Assembly (NCBI GenBank): GCA_963932145.1
Contig: OZ010600.1
Location: 47,603,008 to 47,667,007, forward strand
DNA length: 64,000 nt
DNA from: Acanthosepion lycidas
Lineage: Eukaryota; Mollusca; Cephalopoda; Sepiida; Sepiidae
Reading direction: 5' to 3'
Position 1 is the stretch's first letter. Each line of letters starts with the position of its first letter. The notes beneath the pieces are model-generated. The model saw only the letters and a list, made by a program, of their open reading frames with translations. It was not told the origin of the DNA and made no database searches. Positions 13,255-36,615 of this stretch are shown in pieces. The translations under genes and the position numbers were made by a program.

Positions 13255-13380
13255 ATATTTGTTATCACAATATTTTGGCCATTGAACTTGCTAACTTTCA
13301 TCAGCTGTTTGTCAAGCCAGTTAACCTCCAAGGGATTTTGAACTGAGCCCTATATTTAATCTACATGACACTTTGTTCTC
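13255..13380 (-). repeat. Family P repeat fragment
   Basis: On the minus strand, GTAGATTAAATATAGGGCTC is followed by AGCTGATGAAAG and AATGGCCAAAATATTGTGA, matching the family P core in order. This copy has CTGATGA where most copies have CTGAAGA. Confidence 0.6.
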
Positions 13381-13639
13381 ATTTTGCTGTCCATATTTAA
13401 GGATATCTCATCTTATTTAGCACTACCCAGCCCAGAGACTGAACTCTACTTGGCTATTGTCCTGTGTAGACTTTTGGACTCAGTGGAAAATGAGAAGGAG
13501 TTATTCCTAGACATGAACAGTGCAATGAGAACTTGATTCATTTTTTTTTTTTTTTTACACTTTATCAAACCTCTGTAGGTTATTTAAAGCCAGAATATGT
13601 TTTTAGAATATAAGATTTTTTTTTCTTTGAGATAGTGGT

Positions 13640-13830
13640 TTACTGATACCAGTTTTACTAATTAACCCATAGCTAGAGAGGGGGGAAAAAAAAGAGAGAG
13701 AGAGAGAGATGGATTCATACCTTTTCCAAGATTATTTTTGCTTAAGTGAATATAACAGACATTGGAACTTGGCTCTGATTAGCAATTCCAAGCCATTATC
13801 CATTACAGCACCTGCATATCCAAGTTTACA
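13640..13830 (-). repeat. tRNA-derived SINE, family A, with (GA)n
   Basis: Family A blocks GATGGATTCATAC, CCAAGATTATTTTTGC and a tRNA-like head at the right end. On the minus strand that head has AGGTGCTGTAATGGATAATG as A-box region and CCAAGTTCCAATGTC as B-box region. A (GA)n tract lies at about 13692-13709. Confidence 0.6.
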
Positions 13831-13899
13831 GCAATTGGTATTTCCCAAATTATCACCCATTGAGGTATGGACCAGGCTTGACGTTGCTTAACTTCATTG

Positions 13900-15290
13900 A
13901 TTGTACTGTAACAGGGCACTGGCCCTGTTTAACCTTTAAATTAAAGAAATTACAGAATGGGGATTTGGAGAGACTACCAATTGGATGATAATTTTTGAAA
14001 TTTTCAGGAAAGTTGGTTCAATGGTTAAGAAAATTAAAAACAAAATACGTTATAATTTATGTTTTAAAATAATAAAATGAAATTAAAAACAGTTCCAAGG
14101 AGAACTGAACCCAGATTGAACTAGACAGGATTCTATAAGATTGAGCAAAAACAAAGATTCTCAATCCTATCCATTTCCTGCCAATGAGAGAGATGATTAA
14201 TGTATTGTCTAAATTGGTTGGGTCCTGAAGAAACTAGAAAACAGGCATTTTTTTACAATATGTTATCAGTAGAAAATATGTGTGGCCACAGAAAATAATG
14301 ATCCAATTTATTCTGGAAAAACAAGGAACATCTGGTTTATACAGAATGTGTTGTGTTGACACCCAAAGAAAAAAAAAAAAGTATCTTTACAGAAAGGTAA
14401 TTAGGGAAATTTTGAATATAAAGGGGAAAACTATATGGCCAATTAGCAAGAATTGCCTAAGATTAGAATGTGTCATCTGTAATTTTTTTTTTTTTTGTCA
14501 TTATCTTCAATTTCTGGTGCAGGTGAGAAAAGCCATATTGTCATTTCATGGGAATATGGAGGATAATGAAATTGGGCATTGGTAATTGTCATTTTCTGTT
14601 GCCTGTAAAGGAAGTTATCAATCATTGTTATCAGAAAGGATTTCAGTATGCAGTTCGCACACCTGCAGTTTGGTGGCTCAGGATTGCTTACAAGATTGTC
14701 ACTAAAAAAGCACACCTGCAATTTGCAGGCCAGTGTGAAAACACACACATACATGACAGAAGAAGTTTGGTAGGCTGGCTATTACTTAAGTGCAATCTCC
14801 AAATTACCAATTTTGATTTGCAGTAGCTAATAGACATTTTATTCAACCAGTTTTTCTATATATTCATTAAACCTGTTACAGTTAAAAGCGTTATGCATTT
14901 CATTGAAGGAGTTTTTTTTTCCCCCCAGCCCGAGTACTACTGTGCACTTGGGCAACAGTGACAAAAGTTTACTATGGCTATAGACATGAATTATGCAAGC
15001 TTGTCTATGGTACACAACGTATATAAGAGGCTTCACATTACATTTCACTATCAATCCCAATATAAGATTTTGGGAACCATGAATCCACCCTATCGAGACA
15101 ACACACCAGCCCCAAATGAGAAGGGAAAAGAAAGACAAATAACCATATGGTTAGTATTACTTAAACAAAACCAGCAGATTAACAACTTGTAATTGAGATG
15201 AAAAAGAGAAGAGAGAGCTTGGAGACAGGGGAGTGTGGATTGTGAGTTAAGAAGTGATAAATGTCACTTGATGGATTACAGTACAGGAAC
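13900..15290. other. Gene-free stretch, no element recognised
   Basis: Several overlapping open frames of 60-100 codons occur on both strands. None shows a known domain, and overlapping opposite-strand frames argue against real coding. It may be an old unrecognised repeat. Confidence 0.4.
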
Positions 15291-15294
15291 CAGT

Positions 15295-15425
15295 GTTTCA
15301 ATATGATGTGGCTGTAAGCCTGGAGTGATAATCTGCTAGATTAAGTAAAGGGTTCAGTTTGAAATTCCCCTAAGGTTACTCAGATCAACAAGGAACCTGA
15401 TGATGGTCAGAAGACTGACCAAAAA
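15295..15425 (+). repeat. Family P repeat fragment
   Basis: Contains AGATTAAGTAAAGGGTTCAG, TTTGAAATTCC and then CCTGATGATGGTCAGAAGAC followed by TGACCAAAA. The last part forms a 7-bp hairpin directly after a CTGATGA box. Confidence 0.55.
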
Positions 15426-15978
15426 GAAGAAGATAGTCAATGTAAATAAGAAAATTAGATTACTGCTCTGAAATTTAATGAGGGTTGAGTAAGTATCCAA
15501 AATAAAACTAAGAGTAACTGAATATGGCACAATGTCAAAATATGAAGAAACATGCATCAAGTAAATTCTCTTAGTGCAGAGGGCTTGTGTAGAAAATCTG
15601 CATATATTTCATCTGTCAAGTTTAAAATGTCCTAAGGACACTATTGACTAGTGGGTTAAAAACACACTGCAGTAATGAATAGCCAAGAAACCACAGTAGA
15701 TTATGTCAAATTTAAGCTGGTTATGATTACCTGCTCTTCTAGAAAATCAGTCTACTTGCAAAGAAAACTTTTCTTTGGAACCCCCAAATTTCAAGAGGGG
15801 AAAAAGGCAAATCCTTCCAAACTTTGGACAGAGACTCTGAAAATTTTAATTTTAATCATAAACATCCACAACTTTAAGCTTTTTAACAGAACAACTCTGA
15901 CCATTTTGCATTCTATGGTTGTTAAGCAGGAAAATATATTCTTTGATGAGGTTTGATCTCATTCTGTATTTTTTTGTG

Positions 15979-16122
15979 GCTTATCTGACATGGACAATTT
16001 GTCCCCTTTAAAATATGATACAAGTTTCATTTATTTCTGGTCTATATGGTTTCAGGATTGTAAAATGCAAAATAATCTGAGCATGCAGATAAAAAGCAAC
16101 AAAAATACAATGAATTAATCAG

Positions 16123-16155
<33 letters not shown>

Positions 16156-16590
16156 AAGGTGTTAAATCAACTATTTCATGTAACAAAACCAGACAGCAGA
16201 ACATTAATGAACCGTGCTGGCCAATTTTCCTTTGTTAGTCTCAAGAAGAAATGAAAAGTTTTTGTAAAATTAACATTGGCAAGTTTAAACAAATATTTCT
16301 GAAGTTGTAAGAGTTGGATGTTTTCTTTGCATCAAGTTGACTAACAAGAATCAAAACTTTCTAGTTAATTTGCAAATATTAGAAAAATAATAAAGAGTGG
16401 ATGACAGTGTTAATAATCAGTGTTATTACAAGCCAACTAATCAATTTCATGACCCAACATGATGAAAATGGACACAATCAATAAAGTCCAATTTAATATG
16501 GATACAAGGTCAGTGTACTTGATAAATGGCAAATTTAGATTTTACAGTAATTGTTACTCAATATTATATTTTGTTGATGCCAGTTTGTTG

Positions 16591-16626
<36 letters not shown>

Positions 16627-16876
16627 TATAAATAAAAAAACAATTTCTTAGATATTTTATAATATATAGGTGGTTATTCACTACAGCTTTTAATTGAAAG
16701 TACAGTGTGCAGCAGAAATACCAATCGCATAAGACATCTTTTTTACTGTAATTAAGTGTATTTTTGTTGCTTTTTATCTGCATGCTCAGATCATTTTGCA
16801 ATCATGGAACCCTATAGATCAGAAATGAAACTTGTATCTTATTTTAAAGGGGACAAATTGTCCATGTCAGATAAGC
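15979..16876. mobile_element. Non-autonomous element with ~135-bp terminal inverted repeats
   Basis: The left end GCTTATCTGACATGGACAAT is repeated inverted at the right end. Similarity continues for about 135 bp per arm, including AGCATGCAGATAAAAAGCAA. The 898-bp unit has an internal A31 run and a (TA)n near 16596-16622, and no coding content. No clear target duplication was found. Confidence 0.7.
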
Positions 16877-17169
16877 TACCTTCTAGCTAATGTCTTGCCA
16901 TTAGGTGGGAGGTATTTCTGCCAAATCCTGTATAAAAATGAATGAAGAAAGAAAAATAGGCAATCTTGAACCTTTGTGTCTGCAAAAAACAGTGTGGCAA
17001 AAGGATGGTGCCCACCTTGACACTGCTTTATAAAAACAAGGCTGATGGAATGAAGGTAGTTAAATAGTAGTGTCAAGGGGAAAAAAAAAAAAAAAAAAAA
17101 AAAAAAATGCCCTTTTGATAGTTTTTTTTTCTTTGGTGGGTGGGGCATGAAAGTCCAAGGTTGCTTTGG

Positions 17170-17200
<31 letters not shown>

Positions 17201-18924
17201 AAGCTATGAGCTTTTCAGCACCCCTCTTCCAATTTTTCCTGTGAAAATCTAATGTGCCTTACTGGAGTTGTAGTCACGAGAGTTCACTTTAAAAAATAAA
17301 GTGAAGCCATCTCGGTGTTTGGCAGTTCATTCCATCAGCACAGCTTACTTTTCTTTTGTGCTATATTGGAAGCTGTTGTGTTAATGTCCTCAATACATCT
17401 GAAAGAGAAACATGTATGTTAAAACTTGGCAGACACAGAAACAAAGGAGGTGTTGAAAAGCTATCAGTCCAACCAACTTTATAAACATCAGAATTTGTTT
17501 CTGAATCCCTTGTTCATGGCAAGGGCTTTTCAGCAAGCACTCCTATAATACAGTATGCATCAGATATTCAAGTGGTTTATAAATACAAGATGCTCTAATA
17601 TTAAGCAGCAGGTGATAAATTTTAAGCTTATTTCTCTTAAGAGAGAACGGTACCTGTGTTCCAGGAGGATACTGTTTCCTCCTACATAACCTAGGAATGC
17701 TTATCTAAGGGAGTTTTTTTTTTTTTCATTATTATGTCACCCTCAATATTTAACTTCCTTGCTCTCCCAATCTGGATCTCCAGGACCATAAGAGAGAACA
17801 ATCAAAACAACAAACAAAAACCAAAGGCTTAATCAAGACTCATCATACTAATGGTGACCCACATGAACAAGAACCATTTTAAATGAAATTGATTATGTCT
17901 TGAAAATTTATCTGGTGCACATTGTACCTGTACTAATTATAATAAGGACTCATTTTAGAAGTATCTTATTTACCTAAAAAGATGCTAGCAAAAATAATGC
18001 AATGTAGACAGAGTCAAAATTCAAATATTCAAAATTTATCAGAACAGACATATTTAACACATTAAACTCAGTAAAATACAAAAGGCAACACATATACCAG
18101 AAACTGAATACACAGTTGAAAATATTTTTGTGCTGGAAACTTTAGCACGCAGCTAATATTATGCCTAGAAATTTCTTGTCTGGACAAATAGAAAACAGGG
18201 CAAACATGAAAAGGAGAGAAAAGTTAATATGTACAAAGCAGATTTTTTTTTTTTTTTTTTATTTTGTTCTTTTCCAGAAAAAGACAAATGAAGTCACTTA
18301 AGTGACAGTCATTTGCTCCTGCCAATAAAACAGAATTATAAAAATTTACATTTTCTAGCTGAATTTTGTAATTTCATTTTTTTCAAAATGAATTTTTATT
18401 CTCCAACAAGTGCAGTATTTCTCTTGCATTTTAAAACATGAAGAGACTCGAATGAAAATTAAATGCCATTCTGATTGCAGAAGCCTTAGACAAACATTAT
18501 GGAAGTTCTTCAAATACTAACATTTAACAGAAAAATTAATTTGCAAATCTGTTTTGAAATAGTAAATGATTTTTACCGAGAAGATAAGTTTTAGTATTTC
18601 AATAATAATGTTGAGAAAACATTTACTAAGACAATGTTGAAAATGTTTAGACCTTGAGGAAAAGTTGTTTTAAATAAGGAAGTAAGAGCATTTTGTTTCA
18701 AACCAATTTCTTTATTCATGAATCTGCTGTACACATGAGCAACAACAATTTCTTTTCCCTTTCATTTGCTCCCTGTTGTCAACTTGAGCAGAATGCTTCA
18801 AGCATTTCATTCAACCTGTCATTTCTAGAGTGATGCATATCAATTCTGGTGGGTTTGTATCAATACATCCATGTATTGGAGACAGCTGCTGTAGTGTCTG
18901 TTACTTCTTTTGTTATTTTTGGAG

Positions 18925-18956
<32 letters not shown>

Positions 18957-19922
18957 TTTTTTGTTTTTGAGGCATCCCAATCATTGGTATCAAATATCAG
19001 ACCACTAGCCTTATCACATGCAGCCAGGTTCAAACATCTTGACCGACTACATTCAAACATCTTGACCGACTGCATATATGTGTACCTTAACAGCAGAACT
19101 TTTTATTTTTTTTATTTTTTTTACAACTACAATGCAGACAATTGTGTCATACTTTAAATTTCTTTCTTTTATTAGATTTTTTTTTTTTATTGTTTATACA
19201 ATCTTGTAAAAAAAAAAAAAAAAGATTTAAACATAGGTATGCCTTTCATTTGTTTGGACCATTTGTTTTCATCTAAACTTAAAAGGGAATCACAAAATAA
19301 GGATTACGGGATTTGACAAAATATTTTATAGAAATTCTTATGAATGAGAATGAAATCAAGGAAAATTATTTTTTGGCATTGAACGTGGATGTTGAAGTTA
19401 GCGGTAATGAGAGCAGTGTAACTACAAGTTTAGGCTTAGAGAGAGAAGAAAAATCCCAATTGTCCATTGTGTTTGCTGTTAGTGAAAGTTAGAAACTTTG
19501 TTTTTGTATTTTTAATATTGGCAGGAATTAAAAAGAAAGTAAAGAAAAAAAAGGGGGGGGGGAGAAAAAATTGAAAGATTCATTTTCATATGAGAAAATG
19601 CTAAAATTTTATCTTTGGCAAAAGTTGCATGCCAAAAAGAAAATAGAAATAAGTCAATAAAAATGAAGCAATAAGTGGTATCCCAAGTGAAACCAAGGAT
19701 AACCAGCCTTTTCTTGTACCCCCAATATACATCAATTATATTTTCAAATTTGCCTCTCCATTTTTTAATTTTTTTTTCTTTTTTTTTTTTTAAATATCAA
19801 ATGTGAGTCTATGAAGAATGTTTCAGAGGTGAACAACAGCAGCTGTTCCTCGGAATGGTCAGTGCAGCCCACCTGCATGGTTGTGGCACATCAAACCCAG
19901 TCCTTGTCAGTCTCCTCCTCTC
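16877..19922 (-). other. Downstream flank of Rab7, including its unresolved 3' UTR
   Basis: Holds the 3' UTR and downstream DNA. Several TTTATT words (AATAAA on the minus strand), for example near 18706, 19105, 19168 and 19190, are candidate poly(A) signals, but homopolymer richness makes any choice arbitrary. Contains the foldback element at 16959-17165 and A runs at about 17171-17198 and 18924-18951. No other gene is recognised. Confidence 0.4.
16959..17165. mobile_element. Foldback MITE, family F
   Basis: Arms of about 90 bp: the left begins GGCAATCTTGAACCTTTGTG and contains AAAAGGATGG and CTTGACACTGCT. The right arm is its inverted, gapped counterpart with a 25-base A run. The same ends bound the larger element at 45100-46424. 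Confidence 0.65.
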
Positions 19923-29561
<9,639 letters not shown>

Positions 29562-29599
29562 CTTTGCTGCACCTACTAGTTAATGGGATCTTTCTGGAA

Positions 29600-29633
<34 letters not shown>

Positions 29634-31468
29634 AATTGCTGTTTAAATACAAAACATTTACAATTTAAAAAAGAAAAAAAAGGCTTATTTTTTGGTTATG
29701 AAAGTTAAAAATTCAGAAACAAATGTGATAGGCAAGGCTAAATCTAGCTATGGAAGGACCATGTGTTGATATTAATATTAGCAGTTTCTATATAAGGATA
29801 TTCTTTGTGTTTCTGCAGATGATTTTTGTTAAAACCTACAAGATTCATTAACTCAAAAAGTCATTTTGAATCATTGAACTGAAAAAGTTTTATATAGCTG
29901 ATAGTTTAGATATTTCTGAATAGGTTTGGTGCCATGCATGACATTCATATAAGAGTCTTGATCTGATGAGGTTATTTCAGAACATAAGGGCAGTTTTAGC
30001 CCCCCCCCCCAAAAAAAAAGTATGTCATTAAATAAAGAAATAAGAATATTTGTACTGAAAAGTATTTGATATGCACAGTTCTAAGTAAAATTAAAACATT
30101 GAAGTTCTTTAACTTATAAATCCTTAGTTTTAAACTGCATAAACTGTCTTATAGAGTTTATTTTGCCTTGCTTTTGTCAAATTAAATGCATATTTGACTA
30201 AATTTGAGAATTGGATTAAAAAAAAAAAAAAAAAAAAAAATGGTTTCAACAAATATAAAGCCAATACAATAGATGAAGACCTGGTTAAATGTAAAAAAAA
30301 CTGAATAGAGACATTCAATGTGTTACATAATAGAAACATCATTTTACCTACAATAAGCATTTACCTATACACTCACTCAAACAGAAAGAGACAAGGTTGG
30401 GTTTAAACTACACAAAGATTGATTAAGCTCCCCTTGACACTTCCCTTTTGGGGATGATACCAATTCACTCCTAAAAGAAAAGTAATGTGCCTGGGTGTGC
30501 CAGAGGAGGTGGGGGAATCAAGATATTTTAGAAGTTATAGCAATTGTTTTCTGATGTGTAATTGTTGAAACAATATTATGCACATGGCTAAAAGGGTTTT
30601 ATTGAATTAAACAGAAAAACAGGGGTGGAAGGAAGATTAAAAAAAATTCAATGCCTACTTTCCTCAAGTTTCTGGCCAAGTCTATTCAGGGTAGGAAACA
30701 AAAAAAAAAAAAAAAAAAAAAAACACAACTTCATGGGATTTTTTTCATACTTTAGATAAACAAGAGTGTTGTACTGCATAAACTAAATTGGCTAATCAAT
30801 AATTATTCGTTTTTATTTCATTACCACTAACCCATGGTGATATTCTGCCATACTGTTCAAATGCCAGATCCATGTAGATGTATATTGTGGTCGAGTTGGC
30901 AATAAAACTTTAGTATCTGTTCTTGATAGAAAATATATTGGTCATCCAGGAATTATATAGATTCTTCTCAGAGGTTCATAATTTTCCAACTTATAGTTAT
31001 GTATCTCAAAAGTAGCCATTAATTCAATGACAAACTTAAATTAATTTATCAGATTACAAGATCAAAATGCTTGTCAGTTAATAGTCTCAGCTGGAAGAGA
31101 GAATAGTCCAAATCTAATGCTCCAATCTTTGTGCAAAACTCCTAGAATCAGTCTTCTGAAATTTACTTTATTAGAAGCTTCACAACATTTTTTTAACCTC
31201 AAAGACCTGCATAGGCAGCATATATCACTCTACTATATAGATAAAAAAAAAAAAAAATCTAATACAGATCACTTATAAACAGAAGATACTGAAGTAATAT
31301 TTTTGTTAGTTTAATAAAGATTAAATATAGAACTGTTACATATAATTCTGTTGATAATGATAACCAAGCACATCACAAGTAATGGATCTGAAGTCATAAG
31401 TATATATCATTCATAACTGTTCAAGACAGATAAACTGAGCTATAATGAGTTTATGTACAACTTGTCTA

Positions 31469-31474
<6 letters not shown>

Positions 31475-31515
<41 letters not shown>

Positions 31516-31804
31516 ACATTGAACCATAGAACAACTGTTCAAAATCTGACTCAACAGTAGTTACTATAAGTTTATAATTACTGTCTTGTATAATTTATTT
31601 CTTGGAGGAGGGAGGGAGGTGTATTAAGTTATGTATATATCAAAAATTTGCAGGTTCCTTTGAACATGTAATCTTGTTTGGCATTACCAATTAAACCTGC
31701 TTTCTACAAGTTATCAAAGAAATTTGAGAATCAGACCAAAGATGTGACAGTTATTGTTTTAAAGATAATGTAAAACACTTGGTTTAAGGACTTCATAGTA
31801 CCTA

Positions 31805-31862
<58 letters not shown>
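31475..31862. repeat. Two (TA)n microsatellites in the Rab7 5' intron
   Basis: Arrays at about 31475-31510 and 31806-31862, the second about 27 units. A T25 run follows near 31919. Confidence 0.95.
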
Positions 31863-31869
<7 letters not shown>

Positions 31870-31917
31870 CTTACCTAGATTGAGAATATGTCTATCCTTC
31901 TTAAGAAGGTCTAGCCA

Positions 31918-31953
<36 letters not shown>

Positions 31954-32193
31954 CACATGATCATTATTTGTTTATTGCAATTGTATTATTTATATTTAGA
32001 ATGTTTTAGATGTTTCACCTTTCTAGAAAAATACTGTTAGTTCTAGTCAGAGAAAGTCATTCCTATGACAGCGAAATTAATGTAAGACTTTGAATTTTAC
32101 TTTTTAAGCATTCCAGGTACCAATTAATAAACAGTAATAAACTGATAATGCAAATTTATTTTTCACTTACAAAATTTTCTTTAAACAAATATT

Positions 32194-32228
<35 letters not shown>

Positions 32229-32404
32229 CACGTTTTCTTACATCTGCTATTCATTGAAAATGAAAAATCCAATATCAAATTCAACACCACAGAAAAATAT
32301 GTCTATTGACAAGTAATTTCTTTATCAATGTGAATACAACCCTTTATCTTTAGAAACATTAAATGGCAATATATAAGCCATTTTCTCCATTTCATCCAGG
32401 TCTT

Positions 32405-32665
32405 CCCCAATCTGTCAGTTATGGGAATACCAGGCTTTACCCAGTCCCAGTTTAAATTTTAGAGTTAAACTTCAAGGAGAAGTTGCCCTCCAAAGACAAA
32501 ATGAGCCAAATGTACCCTGCCATTGAACCCACAGCTGGTGGGGGAAAGGATTCTTGCCATTCCAAAGAGCACTAGTGTGAAGTGAACCCAAATAACCACA
32601 GCTACATTTTTAACTGCCTGCTGATTCCATTGTTCATACCACTAACTGCTATACCACCTCAGTCA
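32405..32665 (-). repeat. tRNA-derived SINE, family A
   Basis: The right end on the minus strand reads GAGGTGGTATAGCAGTTAGT (A-box region) and GGTTATTTGGGTTCACTTC (B-box region). The body has the family's GTTGCCCTCC and GGTGGGGGAAAGGATTC blocks. Confidence 0.6.
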
Positions 32666-33679
32666 CACAGCTGGCCACATATTAGTGCATTATAAACTAA
32701 CAGGAATAGTAATCTGTACCACCTTCAAAGAAAACATTGCAATAAAACTGCTAGAAATATATTTAACCCTGTATTCATTTATTCAAAGTAGCTTTACTTT
32801 ATTGATGTATCTAAAAAAGTCAATTATAAATAATTGTTAGTAAAATATAAAATGTTCCAATTTTGATGACAATGTAAAAAAATGTTTTAATTTCATATAA
32901 CAGATAAAGGATATATAAAATTATTTAAAGTGCTTTTTATATTAAAATCCTTATGACTTTTTAGAATTATCTTTCATAGAATTCTATTGCAGTTTTCTTG
33001 AAAACTGCCTTTAAAACTCAATGAGGAAAGGAAAAGATTTTGCTTTTATCAAAATAAAATGTTCAATTTTTTTTTATTTTTTTAAACTAGGAAAAAATGT
33101 ATGACTAAATGTAACGAGTGAACAGAAATTACAAACTATCATTTGTGATTACTGAGGCATGGCTAGAAATATAAAAAAGAAAAATGAGGGGGATGTGGAA
33201 ATTAGAAGTACGACTTAAAATTCTAAACTTGTTTAGCTGAACTTTTCATATTCAATTCCCAACCTCATATTTTACACAATTTCCAATATAAAGCAATGTG
33301 GAATTTTTTCTTTGTAATGATATACACTTAAGAGAAACAGAATGCATTATGAATATATAGAAAACAGTTTAGTTTTTATTTTTCCTAATTGTTATTTTTA
33401 AAAAGTTATACCACTTTCTAATAATACAAAGTTTGGAAAGTCACATTAGCTATTCTTTATTGTAAATGCCATGGAAACAAAAAACCAAAAAAAAAAAACC
33501 CCAAAAAACAAACAAAAACAAACTTAGTTTAAAAAAAAAAAAAAAAAAAAAACTGGCTACACTTGTATGCATAAGAAAATTGGTAAAAATTGGATTTTGA
33601 ACTTAAAAAAGAAAAAATTTAAAAAATCTATATTGCATTTCTCATTCAATGAACCAAATATTTTTTGTAACCACTGATA

Positions 33680-33890
33680 AGCATGTAATAGCTGATTACA
33701 TCTGATTATGCCTGTCTGCTAGGACAGCTAGACAATCCCCGTTGAAGCAACTGTTTATACTGTAACTATGCTAAGCAGACCTTAGTTACAGTTTCTGGGA
33801 GAGTGCACATCTGGAATGGTAAGATTCAAACAGGTCACATGGTTGCAAAGTGAATGTTCTAATCACTCAGCCTGATAAGTATATATTGTT
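33680..33890 (-). repeat. tRNA-derived SINE, family B
   Basis: The minus strand has AGGCTGAGTGATTAGAACA (A box) and CTGTTTGAATCTTAC (B box). The body block TTTATACTGTAACTATGC and CTTAGTTACAGTTTCT recurs at 54225-54430. Confidence 0.65.
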
Positions 33891-36214
33891 TTTAAAATAC
33901 TATAAAGTAATAATTGGTGAATATTGTAAAAATTGAGGAAACTAGCAACTTATTTTTTTCATAACTGCTAAATTTAAATTTTTAACAAGAATTTCAAATC
34001 CATGCCTTCATTATTGCAAATGATCATTTTGGTTAAAAGTTGGAATTATCTATCTACTTGAATATTTGTATAACAACTTAAATGATAATCATACAAAGTA
34101 ATGAGAAACTATAGCCAATCTTTCATGGCTGTTTAAAAACACTTATTTTTGTCATATAAGAAAATCCAACATGGCATGTAAATGAAATATTTGGCAAAAA
34201 AATGCCATTTGTCAGTAACATTTTAAACACCTCCTAGAATGTAAAGTTCTTTAAGCAAACCTATGCCAAACTGTGTTTCCTGAATCCTTGATGACTTGGC
34301 TGTCTGAAAATGTTGACAACATCAAGATGAAATAATGGAAACTGACAGTGGAAATACAATTATGCGCAACAAGTTTTTGATCAATCAGTAAACTTCTGGA
34401 CCTTTTCAGGCAACATTATAGGATCCAGACAGCTATTGTTTGCACATGGAATTATTCATTGGTAATTAATCTTCGATTTGGCTGTGGAAAACATCACTCG
34501 GCAGTTAGCATTAAAAAATTATGCCCAATTTTCTGAGAAAAACCTTTTTTTATGAAAAAAATTTATTTTCACTTCAAAGTAATATCATTCAAACTTCATC
34601 CCTTTCTCCTTAATTTGGCATGAACATCATTGAATAAAAGGAATGGCTAAATGGCCCAGCAATGGGAAATACGAAAGACATGTGGCAAAAAAAAAAAAAA
34701 AAAAAAAAAATGTCTAAGTTTTGTTGTCTTCACCAGGTCACAGGGTGTTAAAAACAAAACATGAAGCCATTGTTCAAACATTTTTTTTCTTTTCCCAAAA
34801 CCTAAAACAAAACAAAAAAACTTTATATCAAGCCCTACCAATGTTGACCCATTTTTAACTAGGTTTTATTACAAGCTGACGAAAAGAAAGAGCATAGCTT
34901 GATGAAAAAGATGCCAGCCTTGCCGAAGACAAAATTGTCTAAATGCTTATGTTATTATTAAGAGAAAAGACCAAAGTGTTTTTTTTTTAATTATTTTAAA
35001 ATTTTTTCCTTTTTTTTTTTTTTTAGAACATTCTAAATTTTGATTTAAAAAAACCAAAAAAAAAAAAAAAAAAAAAAAAAAACCTCGTTTCTTTGTATCA
35101 GCAGAACTAATAAATAAACAGACAATTTTTAGCATGTTTTTTTTTGGTATGACAATTTGGAAAATCTTGCAAAAATATAAATAATTGTCGTATGTTAATG
35201 AAACTTTCAGGAACTATTCACAGATGACTGAAATTATCATAAATATGTTTTTATTAATTAAAGTCATAGCAGAAATATTTCTTTTATATTGATTACCCCC
35301 CCCCATAACTAATTTTATGAAAACGCTAGAAATTCGATAAAGTCAAGTTTAATGATTACAACATTTAAAAGCACACATTTTTGAGGAATGCAAATCATTT
35401 TTTGTTTTTAATTGAAAATCAGCTTTGAATTGTAACATACAAAACTCAATAAAACAAAGATATTTGATTTCAAATGCTTTTATTTGCTTTTAGTTTTTAT
35501 GAATATGGACTATTTTCTGAAAGCAAAAAAGTTTTGATGAAAAATGAATTTTTAATATAATTATTTGTTATTTCTTTAATTATAATAGATTTTTATATTT
35601 AAGTTATTAAAATATTATAAAATTAGTTAAAAGTCGCATCCGCTTTCATAAGTGCCCTTATGAGAATCTTTTTTTTTTAGCGCGTTGTAAATTGTATTGT
35701 TTTGATTAATCAGAAGACCCGCAGTAATTAAGAAATCTAATTTTGTGTTTATAATTGAGCTGTAATTATAAAGTATGCAAGACCAACCAGAATATAATTA
35801 AGTTGCATTATTTGAGTTAAGTATTGTTTTCCGCTGTTAAGGCCTTTACTTTTGTGAAACACGTGGAGAAGTTAATTTGATTTTTCAATTTCAACTGAGA
35901 AGGGTACCTACAAGTATCAGTATCATCTTATGAAATTTATATGATCTTATTTTTATATTAATCTCATTTATGACATTTTTCAATAAATGAAATATCAAAA
36001 TTAATAATAAAATGAATGGAAATACAAATAACACAGTAAAATGTAATAAATGCACATAAAATTATAGTATTTTATGACATATGTACACTTCTGATAAAAT
36101 TTCATAAGAAAGGTACCTATAAATTAATTAGATACCTTTATTATGAAATTTAATCTCAGTCTTATTTTAATTTCTTTACAATATATTTTCCATAAAGCAT
36201 CGTAAATGTGAAAG

Positions 36215-36249
<35 letters not shown>

Positions 36250-36580
36250 GCCGAAAGTTTTCCTTAAAAATAACGAGGTAAATAAATTGTTCACATAAAT
36301 GTAAATTATTTCACTTTTCTCCTTCCATAGAACAAATTAGCCTCACAGAATCCGTCAATAGGTCATTCATCACCTGTCATGTGAAAAAGTTTATGACCTG
36401 CTTTGTTTTATTTTCAAATTACATCTTTTTGGCACAGAAGCTAAGTTAAGCTTAGTTCAAAATATTTTAAATAAACAATTTCTGATTTTCTTAAAATAAG
36501 TTTTGAAAAAATGATAATTGATATTCAGTGAGATTTCCAGTTTTTTATAAAATGGAAAGAAATGGCCAATTTTGCTGACT

Positions 36581-36615
<35 letters not shown>

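Noticed and set aside
14280-15192. Cluster of overlapping 70-100-codon frames on both strands
   Set aside because: No domain, no conserved start context, and opposite-strand overlap; chance or ancient repeat.
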